Below are positions 1-10,100 of a DNA stretch of 64,000 bases, piece by piece. The position numbers and the translations under genes are program-made. The stretch comes from Phaeodactylibacter sp. (GTDB lineage: Bacteria; Bacteroidota; Bacteroidia; Chitinophagales; Saprospiraceae), in assembly GCF_022763345.1 (NCBI RefSeq), contig NZ_JALEGS010000047.1, forward strand, positions 1 through 64,000. The letters are read 5' to 3'. The notes under the pieces are model-generated. The model was not told the DNA's origin and did no database searches. It saw nothing but the letters and a program-made list of their open reading frames with translations. The number at the start of each line of letters is the position of its first letter. The first letter of the stretch is position 1.

Positions 1-2255
1 ACGCACCAGCTTCAGGATCGGCCTTTGACACCGGCACCACTACCGTCACCGCCACCGCTACCGATGGGGCTGGCAATACGGCTACCTGCACGCTGAATGT
101 CACTGTCAACGACACCGAAGACCCGGCTATCACCTGCCCAGCCGATATTACCGTAGATAATGACCCCGGGCTGTGCAGCGCGGTGGTCAATATCCCCGCC
201 CCAACTGTCTTGGACAATTGCCCGGGGGCTACCTTCGAGTACACGCCAGCTTCAGGGTCGGCCTTTGAGGTAGGTACTACCAACGTCACTGCCACTACTG
301 CCGACGGGGCCGGCAATACGGCTTCCTGCACGGTGAACGTCACCGTCAACGATGACGAAGCACCAAATATGGTTTGCAAGAAATCAACTGTAGATATTGA
401 ACTAGGCCAGACACTACTCCCTGAGCAAGTGGATAGCGTGTCAACCGACAATTGCGCGATTACACAATTAAGTGTTACACCCAACCTATTCGGTTGTGGA
501 AGCCTTGGCCTCAACACCGTGACGCTGACTGCCCAAGACGCGGCCGGCCACAGCAACACCTGTACCACTACCGTCAACGTCATAGACAATAACCCGCCAA
601 CCGCTGTATGCAACAACCCGACAGTGAACTTGACGAGCGACGGCGTCACGACAGTTGCCGCTGCTTTCTTTGACGGCGGCTCCGCGGCTGTTTGCCCCGA
701 CGGGCCCGTACCGGGCGGCGGGCTCGATTTCTCTGCCTCCATGACGGCATTTGACTGCGACAACTTGGGCGAGACTTATACCGTCACCCTCACCGTGACT
801 TCGCAATCCAGCGGCTTATCAGGCCAATGTACTTCTACCGTCTTTGTCGATGACCCCAATAGCTACTGCTGTCCACCGCCTATGGCTGTGTGCGAAAACA
901 TCACCGTGCAACTTGATGCCAGTGGCAATGCCAACATCACCCCTACCGATATCGGCAGTAACAGTACCGCCGAGTGCGGGCTGCAGTCTGAGATGCTGAG
1001 CAATAACAGCTTCGGGTGCACCGATGCAGGGCCCAATACGGTCACCTACACTATCACGGACGTTAATGGCGACAGCGATGGCTGTACTGTAGAAGTCACT
1101 GTGGAAGACAATATCTCCCCCAGTGCTGTCTGCCTCAACACCACCGTCGAGCTGCAGTCTGATGGCACCTATATTTTGCAGGAAAGCGATGTCTACGACC
1201 CGACCAATAGTAGCGACAACTGCCCATACGGGCCCGTACCGGGTGCAGTTGAATCCGTCTCCTTCCCAGCCGCTACCTACACCTGCGATGAGGCTGGCAA
1301 GTCGTTCAGCGTCACCGTGACAGTCGAAGACCCGAGTGGCAATACTGATGACTGCACTGCCATAGTAAGCGTAGAAGCCGGCACCGCCCTCCCCGGCAGC
1401 TGGACAGCCAATGATATCGGCGACCCCGGCGAAGGCAGCGATTATGCCTACGATCCCTGCACTGCAAACAACCCGGACCAGGGTGATTTCACGATCAGCA
1501 CCGGGGGCTACAACCTCATCCCGCAAACTTCAGACAACCTGGCTTTTACCGCAGTGCCCCTGTGCGGCAACGGTGGCATACAGGCGCACATCAAAAGCGT
1601 AAGCGGTGGCTATGCCGGGCTGATGATCCGGGAGAGCAGTGCTCCGGGAGCGAAGATGGTGGCAGTCTATTCCAACCTGACAAACCTGCTGAGGCGCGAG
1701 ACGCGGATCATAACCAATGGGGCCAGAAGTAACAGTACCCTTTTTGCTGCCTTCCCGAAATGGCTGAGGCTGATCCGGCAGGGGAATTACATCCGGGCGT
1801 TTTATCGCAACAGCAGCAGCGGCAGCTGGACACTATTCCATCAGGCGTATGTGCCTATGGACGAGTGTGTCGAAATGGGTCTGGCTGTATTTACCACAGA
1901 CCCAAGTGGCGAGGCTTTCGCAGTCTTCGGAAATGTGAATTACCAGAGCCAGGGCGGCAATAATCTATCAGTACCATCCGGGGACTATAAAATACCTGCA
2001 GAGACCAAGCGCTCTGCAGTTGTGTTCCCCAACCCTGCCCTTGAGCAGTTTACGCTCTCGTTCAGCAAGCCGTTGACGGCGCCGGGAACAGCGACCCTGC
2101 TCAATGAGCTGGGGCAGCGGGTACGCCAATTTGATCTGTATTCTGGTGATCTGGAAATCGACGCCCATCTGAGCGGGCTCCCTCCGGGGCTTTACTTCCT
2201 CCGAGCTGCCACAAGTGATGGGTATCAGGAAACGCTGAAGTTGCTGAAACAATAG
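1..2255 (+). CDS. HYR-domain surface protein with T9SS type A sorting signal (5' partial)
   Basis: The reading frame is open from base 3, so the gene begins before the window; the first in-frame ATG lies inside a domain and is not the start. About 750 residues are visible. The first part contains HYR (hyalin) repeats with the usual pattern of a CPADI-type opening, a DNC core, GTT.VT..A.D..GN and a closing C.F/V.V.V. They are followed by cysteine-containing Ig-like segments. A domain starting near W(T/S)ANDIG has GLMIRES, WLRL.RQGNYIRA and MGLAVFTTDP motifs and resembles DUF1349-like concanavalin-A-type jelly rolls (inference). The last ~75 residues form a T9SS type A sorting domain (VFPNPA, then LLNELGQ, ending KLLKQ), so the product should be secreted across the outer membrane and probably attached to the cell surface. 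Its C-terminal third is a close paralogue of the same part of the gene at 3353-6619. Confidence 0.9.
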   Translation, partial: APASGSAFDTGTTTVTATATDGAGNTATCTLNVTVNDTEDPAITCPADITVDNDPGLCSAVVNIPAPTVLDNCPGATFEYTPASGSAFEVGTTNVTATTADGAGNTASCTVNVTVNDDEAPNMVCKKSTVDIELGQTLLPEQVDSVSTDNCAITQLSVTPNLFGCGSLGLNTVTLTAQDAAGHSNTCTTTVNVIDNNPPTAVCNNPTVNLTSDGVTTVAAAFFDGGSAAVCPDGPVPGGGLDFSASMTAFDCDNLGETYTVTLTVTSQSSGLSGQCTSTVFVDDPNSYCCPPPMAVCENITVQLDASGNANITPTDIGSNSTAECGLQSEMLSNNSFGCTDAGPNTVTYTITDVNGDSDGCTVEVTVEDNISPSAVCLNTTVELQSDGTYILQESDVYDPTNSSDNCPYGPVPGAVESVSFPAATYTCDEAGKSFSVTVTVEDPSGNTDDCTAIVSVEAGTALPGSWTANDIGDPGEGSDYAYDPCTANNPDQGDFTISTGGYNLIPQTSDNLAFTAVPLCGNGGIQAHIKSVSGGYAGLMIRESSAPGAKMVAVYSNLTNLLRRETRIITNGARSNSTLFAAFPKWLRLIRQGNYIRAFYRNSSSGSWTLFHQAYVPMDECVEMGLAVFTTDPSGEAFAVFGNVNYQSQGGNNLSVPSGDYKIPAETKRSAVVFPNPALEQFTLSFSKPLTAPGTATLLNELGQRVRQFDLYSGDLEIDAHLSGLPPGLYFLRAATSDGYQETLKLLKQ

Positions 2256-2278
2256 GCTGATATCGAACGTAAAATATA

Positions 2279-2319
2279 AAAGGTGGGCAGAGCATCAGGC
2301 TTTGTCCACCTTTTTTTTT
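2279..2319 (+). terminator. Rho-independent terminator, probably bidirectional
   Basis: AAAGGTGGGCA pairs with TGTCCACCTTT (one G-U) around a 13-base loop and runs into nine T residues. It lies 24 bases after the stop of the HYR gene. The opposite strand also has a T-rich tail after the stem, so it can also end the convergent FKBP gene at 2380. Confidence 0.85.
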
Positions 2320-2379
2320 GCCTAAGGCATACTGTACTTTTCGTGTTTTGATAAGTAGCCGAAAGAAGAGTAATACCGG

Positions 2380-2829
2380 TTACTTAAAATCCACAAGATC
2401 AATCTCAAAAATCAGTACCGATCCGGCCGGGATAGTCCTGAAAGCCCGGTTGCCGTAGCCCAGATTGGATGGGCAATACAGGATGACCTCCCCTCCCTTC
2501 CCCACTAGTGGGATACCGATCTGCCAGGCGGGAATTAAGTTTCTAAGCGGAAAAGTAATAGTACTGCTGCCCGGTGTCTGATCAAAAACGTGCCCGCTCA
2601 GCAGGGTGCCTTTGTAGCGCACGGTGACAGAATCGGTAACCTCAGGCCGTTCACTCGAACCCGGCGTCTTAATTTGATAGTACAAGCCAGACTCGTGCCG
2701 GTCAGCCGTCAGGTTGTTCTCTGCCAGAAAGTCCAGGATTTTCTCTTCATCAGACCGGTCATCGGTCTCCTTGTTGCAGGCGATCAGCGCTATGCCTAAA
2801 AGCATCACAAACACATATTTCAGCTTCAT
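2380..2829 (-). CDS. FKBP-type peptidyl-prolyl cis-trans isomerase, lipoprotein
   Basis: This is a predicted 149-residue lipoprotein that should catalyse proline isomerisation during folding of exported proteins. I chose the start MKLKYVFVMLL because it gives a normal signal with lipobox IALIAC; the frame extends 39 codons further upstream but that part has no signal-peptide character. After a short linker the FKBP fold is clear: VTVRYKGTLLSGHVFDQT, then FPLRNLIPAWQIGIPLVGKGGEVILYCPS (split here by description only), LGYGNRA and the closing IPAGSVLIFEIDLVDF. Length and layout match the small FKBP lipoproteins common in Bacteroidota. It stands alone, convergent with the HYR gene and divergent from the DUF285 gene. 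Confidence 0.9.
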   Translation of the reverse strand: MKLKYVFVMLLGIALIACNKETDDRSDEEKILDFLAENNLTADRHESGLYYQIKTPGSSERPEVTDSVTVRYKGTLLSGHVFDQTPGSSTITFPLRNLIPAWQIGIPLVGKGGEVILYCPSNLGYGNRAFRTIPAGSVLIFEIDLVDFK

Positions 2830-2860
2830 CTTCAAAATGGTAAGTTTGGATGTAAAGCTA

Positions 2861-2868
2861 CAAAAATA
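2861..2868 (-). promoter_or_regulatory. Candidate -7 promoter element of the FKBP gene
   Basis: On the minus strand this reads TATTTTTG, matching the Bacteroidota -7 consensus TAnnTTTG. It lies 31 bases upstream of the chosen ATG, which supports that start over the longer frame. A TTTTTG -33-like match is 24 bases further upstream, slightly beyond the usual spacing. Confidence 0.45.
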
Positions 2869-3115
2869 GTAAAGGTGCCGGACAGGTACTTGCAAAAACC
2901 GTAATAGCTGCAAATCTGACAGAGAAGCGACTATACTCCTAGACATTTTTCAAAAGGAATTGATTTTTTTCAGCCTCCGCACGCCCCCTTTCCCCCTAAA
3001 GGCGGGAACCCCAGCGCGCAAAAAACAATCCCTTTTATTCATGAAATCCTGTTTGTCTGGTAATTTGAGAAGAGACTAAAAGCTACGGCCGGGATTATTC
3101 CATACCTGACATTTT

Positions 3116-3143
3116 TTTGTTTCGATGGCTTTATATATTTTTG
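3116..3143 (+). promoter_or_regulatory. Candidate promoter for the DUF285 gene
   Basis: TTTG at 3116-3119 and TATTTTTG at 3136-3143 fit the Bacteroidota -33/-7 pattern (TTTG, then TAnnTTTG), with a spacing of 16 that is a little short. Use of this promoter would give a leader of about 200 bases that includes the 3284-3304 hairpin. Confidence 0.35.
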
Positions 3144-3352
3144 ACGCATATTATCCCCTGCCTCTTTATATAGTCACCAAAACTATGACGGACACGCATC
3201 TAAAGTTAGCGTACCGAGCCCTATTTAGCGCTCATAATCAACACTAAGTTCAGACACTTGCTGAAAAACAATAAACAGTAGCCTTGTAATGCAACCCATT
3301 ACAATGCCGCTGCGTACTAACAGGAACTATACCCATTTATAACTAAACAAAT

Positions 3353-6300
3353 ATGCAGATGTACACCTTTAAAACCCTCACGCCTATGCGCGTGATACGC
3401 CCTTATGCGTTAATAGATCAACTATGGCGCGCTGGTCTCATTTTGGCTTCCTTTTCTTTAATTCCTTTTTACACGCTGGCTCAATGCACCCCTGCTACTG
3501 GTGTGGAAAGCTTTGAGAATAACCTGGGGCAAATAGCCTCCGCACCGGGTGCATTATATGGTATCGCAGAATGTTATGGATTCACTATAGCTGGAGGGTT
3601 TGGCACTAATACCATTTCGAGTAATGGGGAGACTATTGAACTGTCAAACCCCTTAGACATCGGATACTTCGATATTGGTTCCTCTGATATTTCAGCGTTC
3701 AATCTGGAAAGTTTCGTGTTTTCAAGACAAGATGCATCTTACGATGGAGACATGATCATTTATGGTTTGAAAGATGGAAATCTTGTTAACGGAGCTGAAG
3801 AAACAGTCACGATAAATGGAACTTCTTCCCAAACAGTTGACCTAAGTTCCAATTCAGGATTTCAAAACATTGAGGGCATAAGGCTAACTTTTCCCGACCG
3901 TACCGCCTCCGGCATTTTTGAAATCCATCAGATCGAAATTTCTGCCCCTGGAAATGGTTGCCCGGAAAACACCAAAGGCGCTATCGAAAATGCCAGTGGC
4001 TGCATTGAATGCGACAACTATGAGGTAGGTGAACAGTTCGAGCTCGATGGCGAATGTTACACCGTAGTAGACCGCGCTATGCTGGAAACTATGATTGCCA
4101 ATGATGAAGACCTGACCAAAGTCTGCGTTTCCAAGGTGAATGATATGTCAGATTTATTTTTTGGGGCGGATTCCTTCAACCAGGACATAAGCAATTGGGA
4201 TGTGTCAAATGTCACGAATATGGCGGGGATGTTTAAAGGTGCTTTCATTTTTAACCAGGACATTGGTAACTGGGATGTATCCGGAGTAACCGATATGAAC
4301 AATATGTTCAATTTTGCTAATGACTTCAACCAAGATATCGGAGACTGGAATGTGTCAAATGTAGTCAATATGAATGCCATGTTCCATGAAAACTATATCT
4401 TTAGCCAGGACCTGTCAGGTTGGTGCGTAGAGCATATCCCCTCTGAACCGAATAATTTCGCAGATTTCACTAATCTTACCAGTGCTCAAAAACCAGTGTG
4501 GGGTGCTGCTTGTACAGGTAGCTGCCCGCCCAATAACTCAGGTGCAGCATTTAATGCCAACGGCTGCCTGGAGTGCGACAATTACAATGTGGGCGACCAA
4601 TTTGAACTCGATGGCGAATGTTACACCGTAGTAGACCGCGCTATGCTGGAAACCATGATTGCCAACGATGAAGACCTGACCAAAGTCTGCGTCTCCAAGG
4701 TGACCAATATGCTGACGCTGTTTATCAACCAGGCCAGTTTTGACCAGGACATCAGCAGTTGGGATGTATCTAACGTTACCACTATGGCAGGCATGTTCCT
4801 GGGGGCTTCCTCCTTTGATCAACCCATTGGCAACTGGGAGGTATCGAATGTAACCGATATGTTTGGCATGTTCCAGGGGGCCTCGGCTTTCAATCAGGAC
4901 ATTGGCGATTGGGATGTTAAAAACATTGCCAATGCAGCGGGGATGTTTTTTGATGCGGCTGCCTTTAACCAGGACCTTGGACTTTGGGATGTGTCCGGTA
5001 TGACGGATATGACCGGGATGTTCGGAGATACCCCCCTCTTCAATCAGGACTTATCCAACTGGTGCGTCACTCAATTCAACAGCGAACCTAACGGCTTTGC
5101 CATCAACAGCGCCCTTACCGATTCCAACAAGCCAGACTGGGGCACTTCCTGTAATCCAAAGGTGATTAGTGTAAGCGTTCCTGCCGATTCTACGTACGGT
5201 TTGGGTACGGTTCTGGAGTTTGTTGTGAATTTCAACAGGATCGTCATCGTATCGGGCACGCCTCAGCTATCCATTAGCCTGGATGGCTCAACAGTACAGG
5301 CGGATTATACTTCAGGGACAGGCACCAAGGCACTGAGCTTTACCTACATGGTCGCATCCGGTGATGAAGACACAGACGGCATCACCATAACCCCCACCCT
5401 GGGGCTGAACGAAGGCACGATGAAAGGCGTTTGGGACTCTGATGCAGACCTGGCTCTATCGGGCGTCGGAGCGACCGGTAATGTCTTGGTAGATGCCGTT
5501 CCGCCAGTTGCGGCCTGCCTCCACTCCACTGTAGAATTAGGGCCTAACGGCATCTACACGCTGCAGGAAAGCGATGTCTTTGATGCAATTGGGAGCAGCG
5601 ATAACGGCTCAATTGAATCCGTCGAGTTCGAAGGCAATACTTACACCTGCGATGATGCGGAGATGCAATTCGATGTGCTGGTCACCGTAGGAGATGGAGG
5701 CGGAAACACCGATCAGTGTGTCGCTCAGGTTTCGGTGAAGGTCGGGGAAGCTTTACCAACTCCATGGGTCAGCAACGACATCGGCAGCCCGGGCGAAAGC
5801 AGCACCTTCAGCTATGACCCTTGCGCCACGGACAACCCCGGGCGTGGTGAGTTTGCCATCTCCACCGTTGGCTATAACCTGATCCCCAATACTTCTGATG
5901 AAGTAGGTTTGATTTGGCAAAGCCTTTGCGGCAATGGAGGGATTCAAGCTAAAATTGAAAGTGTCAACAATGGCTATGCAGGGCTGATGATCAGGGAGAG
6001 CAATGCACCGGGCGCTAAAATGGTAGCCGTGTATTCCAATTTGTCCAGCCTTCTTCGGCGGGAGCTGCGCACCGTGGATAATGGGCCGCGCACTTCCACT
6101 ACCTCCTTTGCACCATTTGCTACCTGGCTCCGCTTGCGCCGGCAGGGCGACTACATCCGAGCCCTTTACCGCAGCACAGATACTGGCAACTGGCAGTTGT
6201 TCCATCAGGTGTACCTGCCCATGGACGAGTGTGTCGAAATGGGGCTGGCGGTATTTACAACGGACCCCAATGGGGATGCCGATGCCGCATTCAGCAATGT

Positions 6301-6619
6301 TGACACACGCAGCCTCGGCAGCAGCAATTTTTTCATCCCGGACTGGGGCAATGAGGTGACCGCAGTTTCTGTGCGCCATGCAATGATTTCCCCTAACCCA
6401 GCCTCCGGGCAGTTTACCCTCACTTTCAGCAAGCCGCTGATGGCAATAGGCACCGCTACCTTGCTCAATGAGCTGGGGCAGCAGGTACGGCAATTTGATC
6501 TGTATTCAGGTGATTTGGAGATCGATGGCAGTCTGATTGGGCTCCCTCCGGGTCTTTACTTCCTCCAGGCTGCCACAAGTGATGGGTATCAGGAAACGCT
6601 GAAGTTGTTGAAACAGTAG
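3353..6619 (+). CDS. DUF285 (BspA-like) repeat surface protein with T9SS sorting signal
   Basis: The protein has 1088 residues. A long-type signal peptide ends at TLAQ (residue 44); the ATG at 3359 is an alternative start two codons later. Residues ~45-205 form an unrecognised beta-rich domain shared with the next gene. Two DUF285 cassettes follow (about 206-385 and 394-600), each opened by a CxECDNY...ELDGECYTVVDRAML segment and containing four and five 25-residue units of the type VTNMxxMFxxAxxFNQDI. An Ig-like segment (~603-720), a cysteine-containing Ig-like segment, the jelly-roll-like domain (DIGSPG, GLMIRES, MGLAVFTTDP) and a T9SS type A domain (ISPNPA to KLLKQ) complete it. BspA-type DUF285 proteins are surface adhesins, so cell-surface binding is the likely role (inference). 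The two cassettes are nearly identical in DNA over about 100 bases, 564 bases apart. Confidence 0.92.
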   Translation: MQMYTFKTLTPMRVIRPYALIDQLWRAGLILASFSLIPFYTLAQCTPATGVESFENNLGQIASAPGALYGIAECYGFTIAGGFGTNTISSNGETIELSNPLDIGYFDIGSSDISAFNLESFVFSRQDASYDGDMIIYGLKDGNLVNGAEETVTINGTSSQTVDLSSNSGFQNIEGIRLTFPDRTASGIFEIHQIEISAPGNGCPENTKGAIENASGCIECDNYEVGEQFELDGECYTVVDRAMLETMIANDEDLTKVCVSKVNDMSDLFFGADSFNQDISNWDVSNVTNMAGMFKGAFIFNQDIGNWDVSGVTDMNNMFNFANDFNQDIGDWNVSNVVNMNAMFHENYIFSQDLSGWCVEHIPSEPNNFADFTNLTSAQKPVWGAACTGSCPPNNSGAAFNANGCLECDNYNVGDQFELDGECYTVVDRAMLETMIANDEDLTKVCVSKVTNMLTLFINQASFDQDISSWDVSNVTTMAGMFLGASSFDQPIGNWEVSNVTDMFGMFQGASAFNQDIGDWDVKNIANAAGMFFDAAAFNQDLGLWDVSGMTDMTGMFGDTPLFNQDLSNWCVTQFNSEPNGFAINSALTDSNKPDWGTSCNPKVISVSVPADSTYGLGTVLEFVVNFNRIVIVSGTPQLSISLDGSTVQADYTSGTGTKALSFTYMVASGDEDTDGITITPTLGLNEGTMKGVWDSDADLALSGVGATGNVLVDAVPPVAACLHSTVELGPNGIYTLQESDVFDAIGSSDNGSIESVEFEGNTYTCDDAEMQFDVLVTVGDGGGNTDQCVAQVSVKVGEALPTPWVSNDIGSPGESSTFSYDPCATDNPGRGEFAISTVGYNLIPNTSDEVGLIWQSLCGNGGIQAKIESVNNGYAGLMIRESNAPGAKMVAVYSNLSSLLRRELRTVDNGPRTSTTSFAPFATWLRLRRQGDYIRALYRSTDTGNWQLFHQVYLPMDECVEMGLAVFTTDPNGDADAAFSNVDTRSLGSSNFFIPDWGNEVTAVSVRHAMISPNPASGQFTLTFSKPLMAIGTATLLNELGQQVRQFDLYSGDLEIDGSLIGLPPGLYFLQAATSDGYQETLKLLKQ
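4043..4705 (+). repeat. 564-bp-spaced near-identical direct repeat inside the DUF285 gene
   Basis: The ~100 bases encoding ELDGECYTVVDRAMLETMI and its continuation to CVSKV occur at about 4043-4140 and 4607-4704 with only a few third-position differences. The offset of 564 bases (188 codons) keeps the frame. The flanking DUF285 units are more diverged, pointing to duplication followed by local homogenisation. Confidence 0.8.
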
Positions 6620-6640
6620 GCTTTTGAAAGCGAAAAGTAA

Positions 6641-6678
6641 AACAGGTGGGCAGGGCGATTAGGCGCTGTCTACCTGTT
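6641..6678 (+). terminator. Hairpin terminator after the DUF285 gene
   Basis: AACAGGTGGGCA pairs with TGTCTACCTGTT (two G-U pairs). The following run is only CCCTTT, so termination is less certain than at 2279. The stem is recognisably the same as that terminator, consistent with duplication of the gene end together with its terminator. Confidence 0.6.
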
Positions 6679-6985
6679 CCCTTTGTGCCTGATATCTTCT
6701 GCCCCCGTTTATTTTGGTTGGAGCAAGTCCGTTTAAAAAAACTCAACTTAGTTGACGCCCGGCAGTCGTATTATTGCCAGATTTTATCTACTTTTAGTCC
6801 TTAATCTCAATTCCCCCTCTCCCCCCCTTTCCAATTGCTGTCACCTGCAGTGATCTAGCTTTTCAAATTTACAGTGCAATACATTGATGGCATTAAATAG
6901 TCTACACGAAATTCAAACACCCGGAACAAACCTAAACAAATAGGTAACCTGTTCCAACGCCACTGCGTACTAACAGGAGCTATAC

Positions 6986-7138
6986 TACCCTGGGTCACGA
7001 GAAGTGAAATGTTGACGACTATATTTTTGAGCCCTGTAAGGCAAAAAGCACAGGCATCCGTGCAGATGGAGAGCATTTTTAACACAGCAGGGTACAAAAA
7101 GAAAAAGTCAAAAATCACTTATTGTGCCCGGCGGGAGT
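6986..7138. mobile_element. MITE-like 153-bp imperfect palindrome flanked by CTATAC direct repeats
   Basis: Compared with the leader of the gene at 3353, the leader of the gene at 7165 is split exactly after CTATAC by 153 extra bases, and CTATAC is repeated at the far side (6980-6985 and 7139-7144). The extra piece folds back on itself: blocks GGG, CAC, AAGTGA, TTGAC, TTTTTG, CCCTG and AAAAA occur in the same order on the complementary strand of its other half, and the centre is the palindrome CATCCGTGCAGATG at 7055-7068, at the element midpoint. Palindrome plus short target duplication is what a non-autonomous MITE-like element would leave. No transposase for it is in the window. Confidence 0.6.
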
Positions 7139-7164
7139 CTATACCCATTTATAACTAAACAAAT

Positions 7165-10100
7165 ATGCACATGTACACGGTTAAAACCCTCACGCCTATC
7201 CGCGTGACACGCCTCACTGCATCGATAGAGCACTTATGGCGCTTCTGTCTTATGCTATTCTTTTTTACTTCAATGCCTTATGCACTATTGTCTCAGTGTA
7301 CTCCCGCTAACGGCACGGAGAGCTTTGAGAATGATTTAGAGACTATAGCAACAGGGGCAGGAACACAATCCGGCATTGCAGAGTGTTACGAATTCAAGGT
7401 TTTTTCATTTTTGGGTACTTCTACCATATCAAGTGATGGGCAAGACATAAAACTGTCGAACGACCAATTTGTCGGTTACTTTGAAATTGGCTCTTCAGAT
7501 GGATCTGCATTTAAACTGGAGAATTTCGTATTCCTTAAACAAAGCTCTACCTATGATGGTAATATGACGATTACAGGTTACAAAGATGGCGAACAGGCAC
7601 AAGGTGCTGAGACGACCATACCGGTAGGTGGTTTTAACAACCAAACCGCTGATCTCAGTTCCAACACCTCCTTCGGGAATATTGATAAGATCCGGCTTAC
7701 GTTTAGTTCAACTAATGCCAGTGGCGTTTTCTTATTCCGGGAAATCACTATTTCGGACCCCGTAGACTGTAACCTCACAGATGCAGAAGACCCGGTGATA
7801 ACCTGCCCCCCTTCCCCGGCCACTGCGAAAGCTACGGTCAATTTAGTTCAATTTGGAGGTTCTGCAGGTGATATAACTTATACGATAACCAATTCAAGCG
7901 GAGATATTATTGGTAGTGGTGCTTCTGCTTCCGGAAACACAAGCTCAGAGTTTCAATTGCCTTGTGATGCAGATTATAATTTTAACATTACAAATTTTGT
8001 AGATTGTGGCTGCGCGGTTCAGGGATTAAACCTAAGCGTAGACGGCACAACAGTTCTTGCTTTGGGGACAGGTAACCCTGCCATAGAAGTAAAAAGCTAC
8101 CCCTTTACTGTTGATCCCTGCAACATAACCATACCAAATGGGGAATGCACAATCGACCTTACCAATCTTAACCCCATTGGGACACCTTCTGATAATTGTG
8201 ATACGGACCCAGCGGTCTCCTGGGAACTTACCGGAGCAACAACCGGGTCAGGCAATGGTTATTTCAACCAAAACGGGGCACAGCCTTTCAATGCAGGCAC
8301 CACCACCCTCACCTATACGGTTGAGGACAATAATAGCAATACAGCCACCTGTAATACAGTGATTGTAGTGGAGGGCAGCGCTGGGCCTGATGCAAGCTTC
8401 AGCTACAGTGCAGCAGCCTATTGTGCCAATGATGCAGACCCTTTACCAACCATTACCGGCGAACAGGGAGGGACTTTCAGCAGTACAGCAGGCCTCAGCC
8501 TCGATGCCAACACCGGTGAGATTGATATTTCAAATTCTACACCAGCTACTTATACGGTCACTTATACCGTGGCCGGTACAAACTGTGACGGTACCTCTAA
8601 TGTGGAAGTTACCATAAATGCAGCTGACGATCCAGGCTTCAGCTATAGCCCCGACCACTTCTGCGCCAATGATAATGACCCAACGCCAACGGTCATCGGT
8701 CTTTCCGGCGGTACGTTTTCTTCTTCGAGTGGCTTGAATATCAACCCATCTACCGGTGAAATTGACGTCAGTGCTTCCACACCCGGCGTATACACCGTGA
8801 CTTACATGACCTCAGGCAGCTGCCCAAATTCAGCCACCGATCAGGTCGAAGTCTTCAGCGTCCCCACCCTTGAATTCACGAATCCCGGAGATTTCTGTAT
8901 CGACGCTGGCGTACAATCCGGGCTAAGCGGCGCAAGCCCTACCGGCGGGACTTACTCTGGTACGGGTATTACCGATAACGGGGATGGCACCTTCGACCTC
9001 AACCCGGTCGTAGCAGGAACGGGCAACCTGAATATTACCTACACGCTAACGACCAACGACGGCTGCACGGTCGACATTAGCACAGCTATCAGTATCGACC
9101 CGGCCTGCGGCTGCCTCGACGAAGAAACCAATTATTTCTATTGCTATGATGCCAACGAAACGAACCAGGTCGCCTTTGAGGTTTGTGGTTCTTCCGGGCT
9201 CTACCCGGTAGCCAAAATCAATCAGGGAATTTTTGCCAACGATGGGGATGAACTGACCATTTATGAAGGTGGATCAGGTAGCGGCACTAGCGGGTCCGAG
9301 GTATTCTCCGGAAGCGGGGACGTATCGAACCAGCAATTTGTAGGCACCGCCACTGGACAGTGTCTGATTTTTGTGATCAACTCCGGTGCCAGCGGCAGTT
9401 GTTTGCCGGAAGGCACTACCAACCTCCCTCTTGTAGTTTGCGGCAGCGAAACCGCAGTTAGTAATGCCTTTACCGCACTATCAGATTTGTGTATCGATGC
9501 GGGGGAACAAACCGGGCTTTCCGGCGGCAGTCCTTCCGGAGGGGTTTACAGTGGGCCGGGCGTTTCCGATGATGGCAATGGCCAGACTTACTCTTTTAAC
9601 CCTACCGCAGCGGGCGTGGGTACGCATACCCTGTCTTACACTGTCAACAATCAGGTGCTGGAAGACGATGTAGAAGTATTTGACCTTCCGGCTGTCACCT
9701 TCGACGATCCAACAGCAGTTTGCCTGAATGACGGGGCACAGAGCAGCCTTAGCGGCGGCAGCCCCACGGGCGGCGAATACTCAGGCCCCGGGGTAACGGA
9801 CAACAACGATGGTTCGAGCTTTACGTTTGACCCGCAGGAAGCAGGGGTAGGCCTGCATACACTCACTTACACCTATACCGATGGCAACGGATGTGCCAAC
9901 AGCACTACTGCAACCATCGAAGTTCTGGCCCTTCCCAATGTTAACTTTACTGCTCCGGCAGACCTTTGTATTAGCGCGGACGTTCAATCCGGTTTAAGCG
10001 GCGGCAGTCCGGCTGGAGGCACCTACAGCGGGCCCGGCGTAGCCGACGATGGCAATGGGCAGACGTACACTTTTGACCCGGCTACCGCAGGTGCAGGTAT

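Larger units (their letters stand above)
2830..3352. other. Divergent intergenic region with hairpin and promoter-like motifs
   Basis: This 523-base gap has no convincing gene. It holds the FKBP promoter on one side and the leader of the DUF285 gene on the other. A perfect 8-bp inverted repeat TTGTAATG/CATTACAA with a 5-base loop lies at 3284-3304. The last ~45 bases, from CTGCGTACTAACAGG to the ATG, recur in the leader of the gene at 7165, where they are interrupted by an insertion. Confidence 0.6.
6620..7164. other. Intergenic leader of the third giant gene
   Basis: This 545-base gap holds the terminator of the preceding gene, a stem-loop GGAACA/TGTTCC (6923-6955) with a nested ACCTA/TAGGT, the conserved leader half CTGCGTACTAACAGG near 6963, the palindromic insertion at 6986-7138, and the second leader half CCATTTATAACTAAACAAAT ending at the start codon. 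I see no gene in it. Confidence 0.6.

Noticed and set aside
7022..7029. TATTTTTG within the palindromic insertion as a promoter of the gene at 7165
   Set aside because: No TTTG/TTG lies at the -33 distance, so I note it only as a motif.
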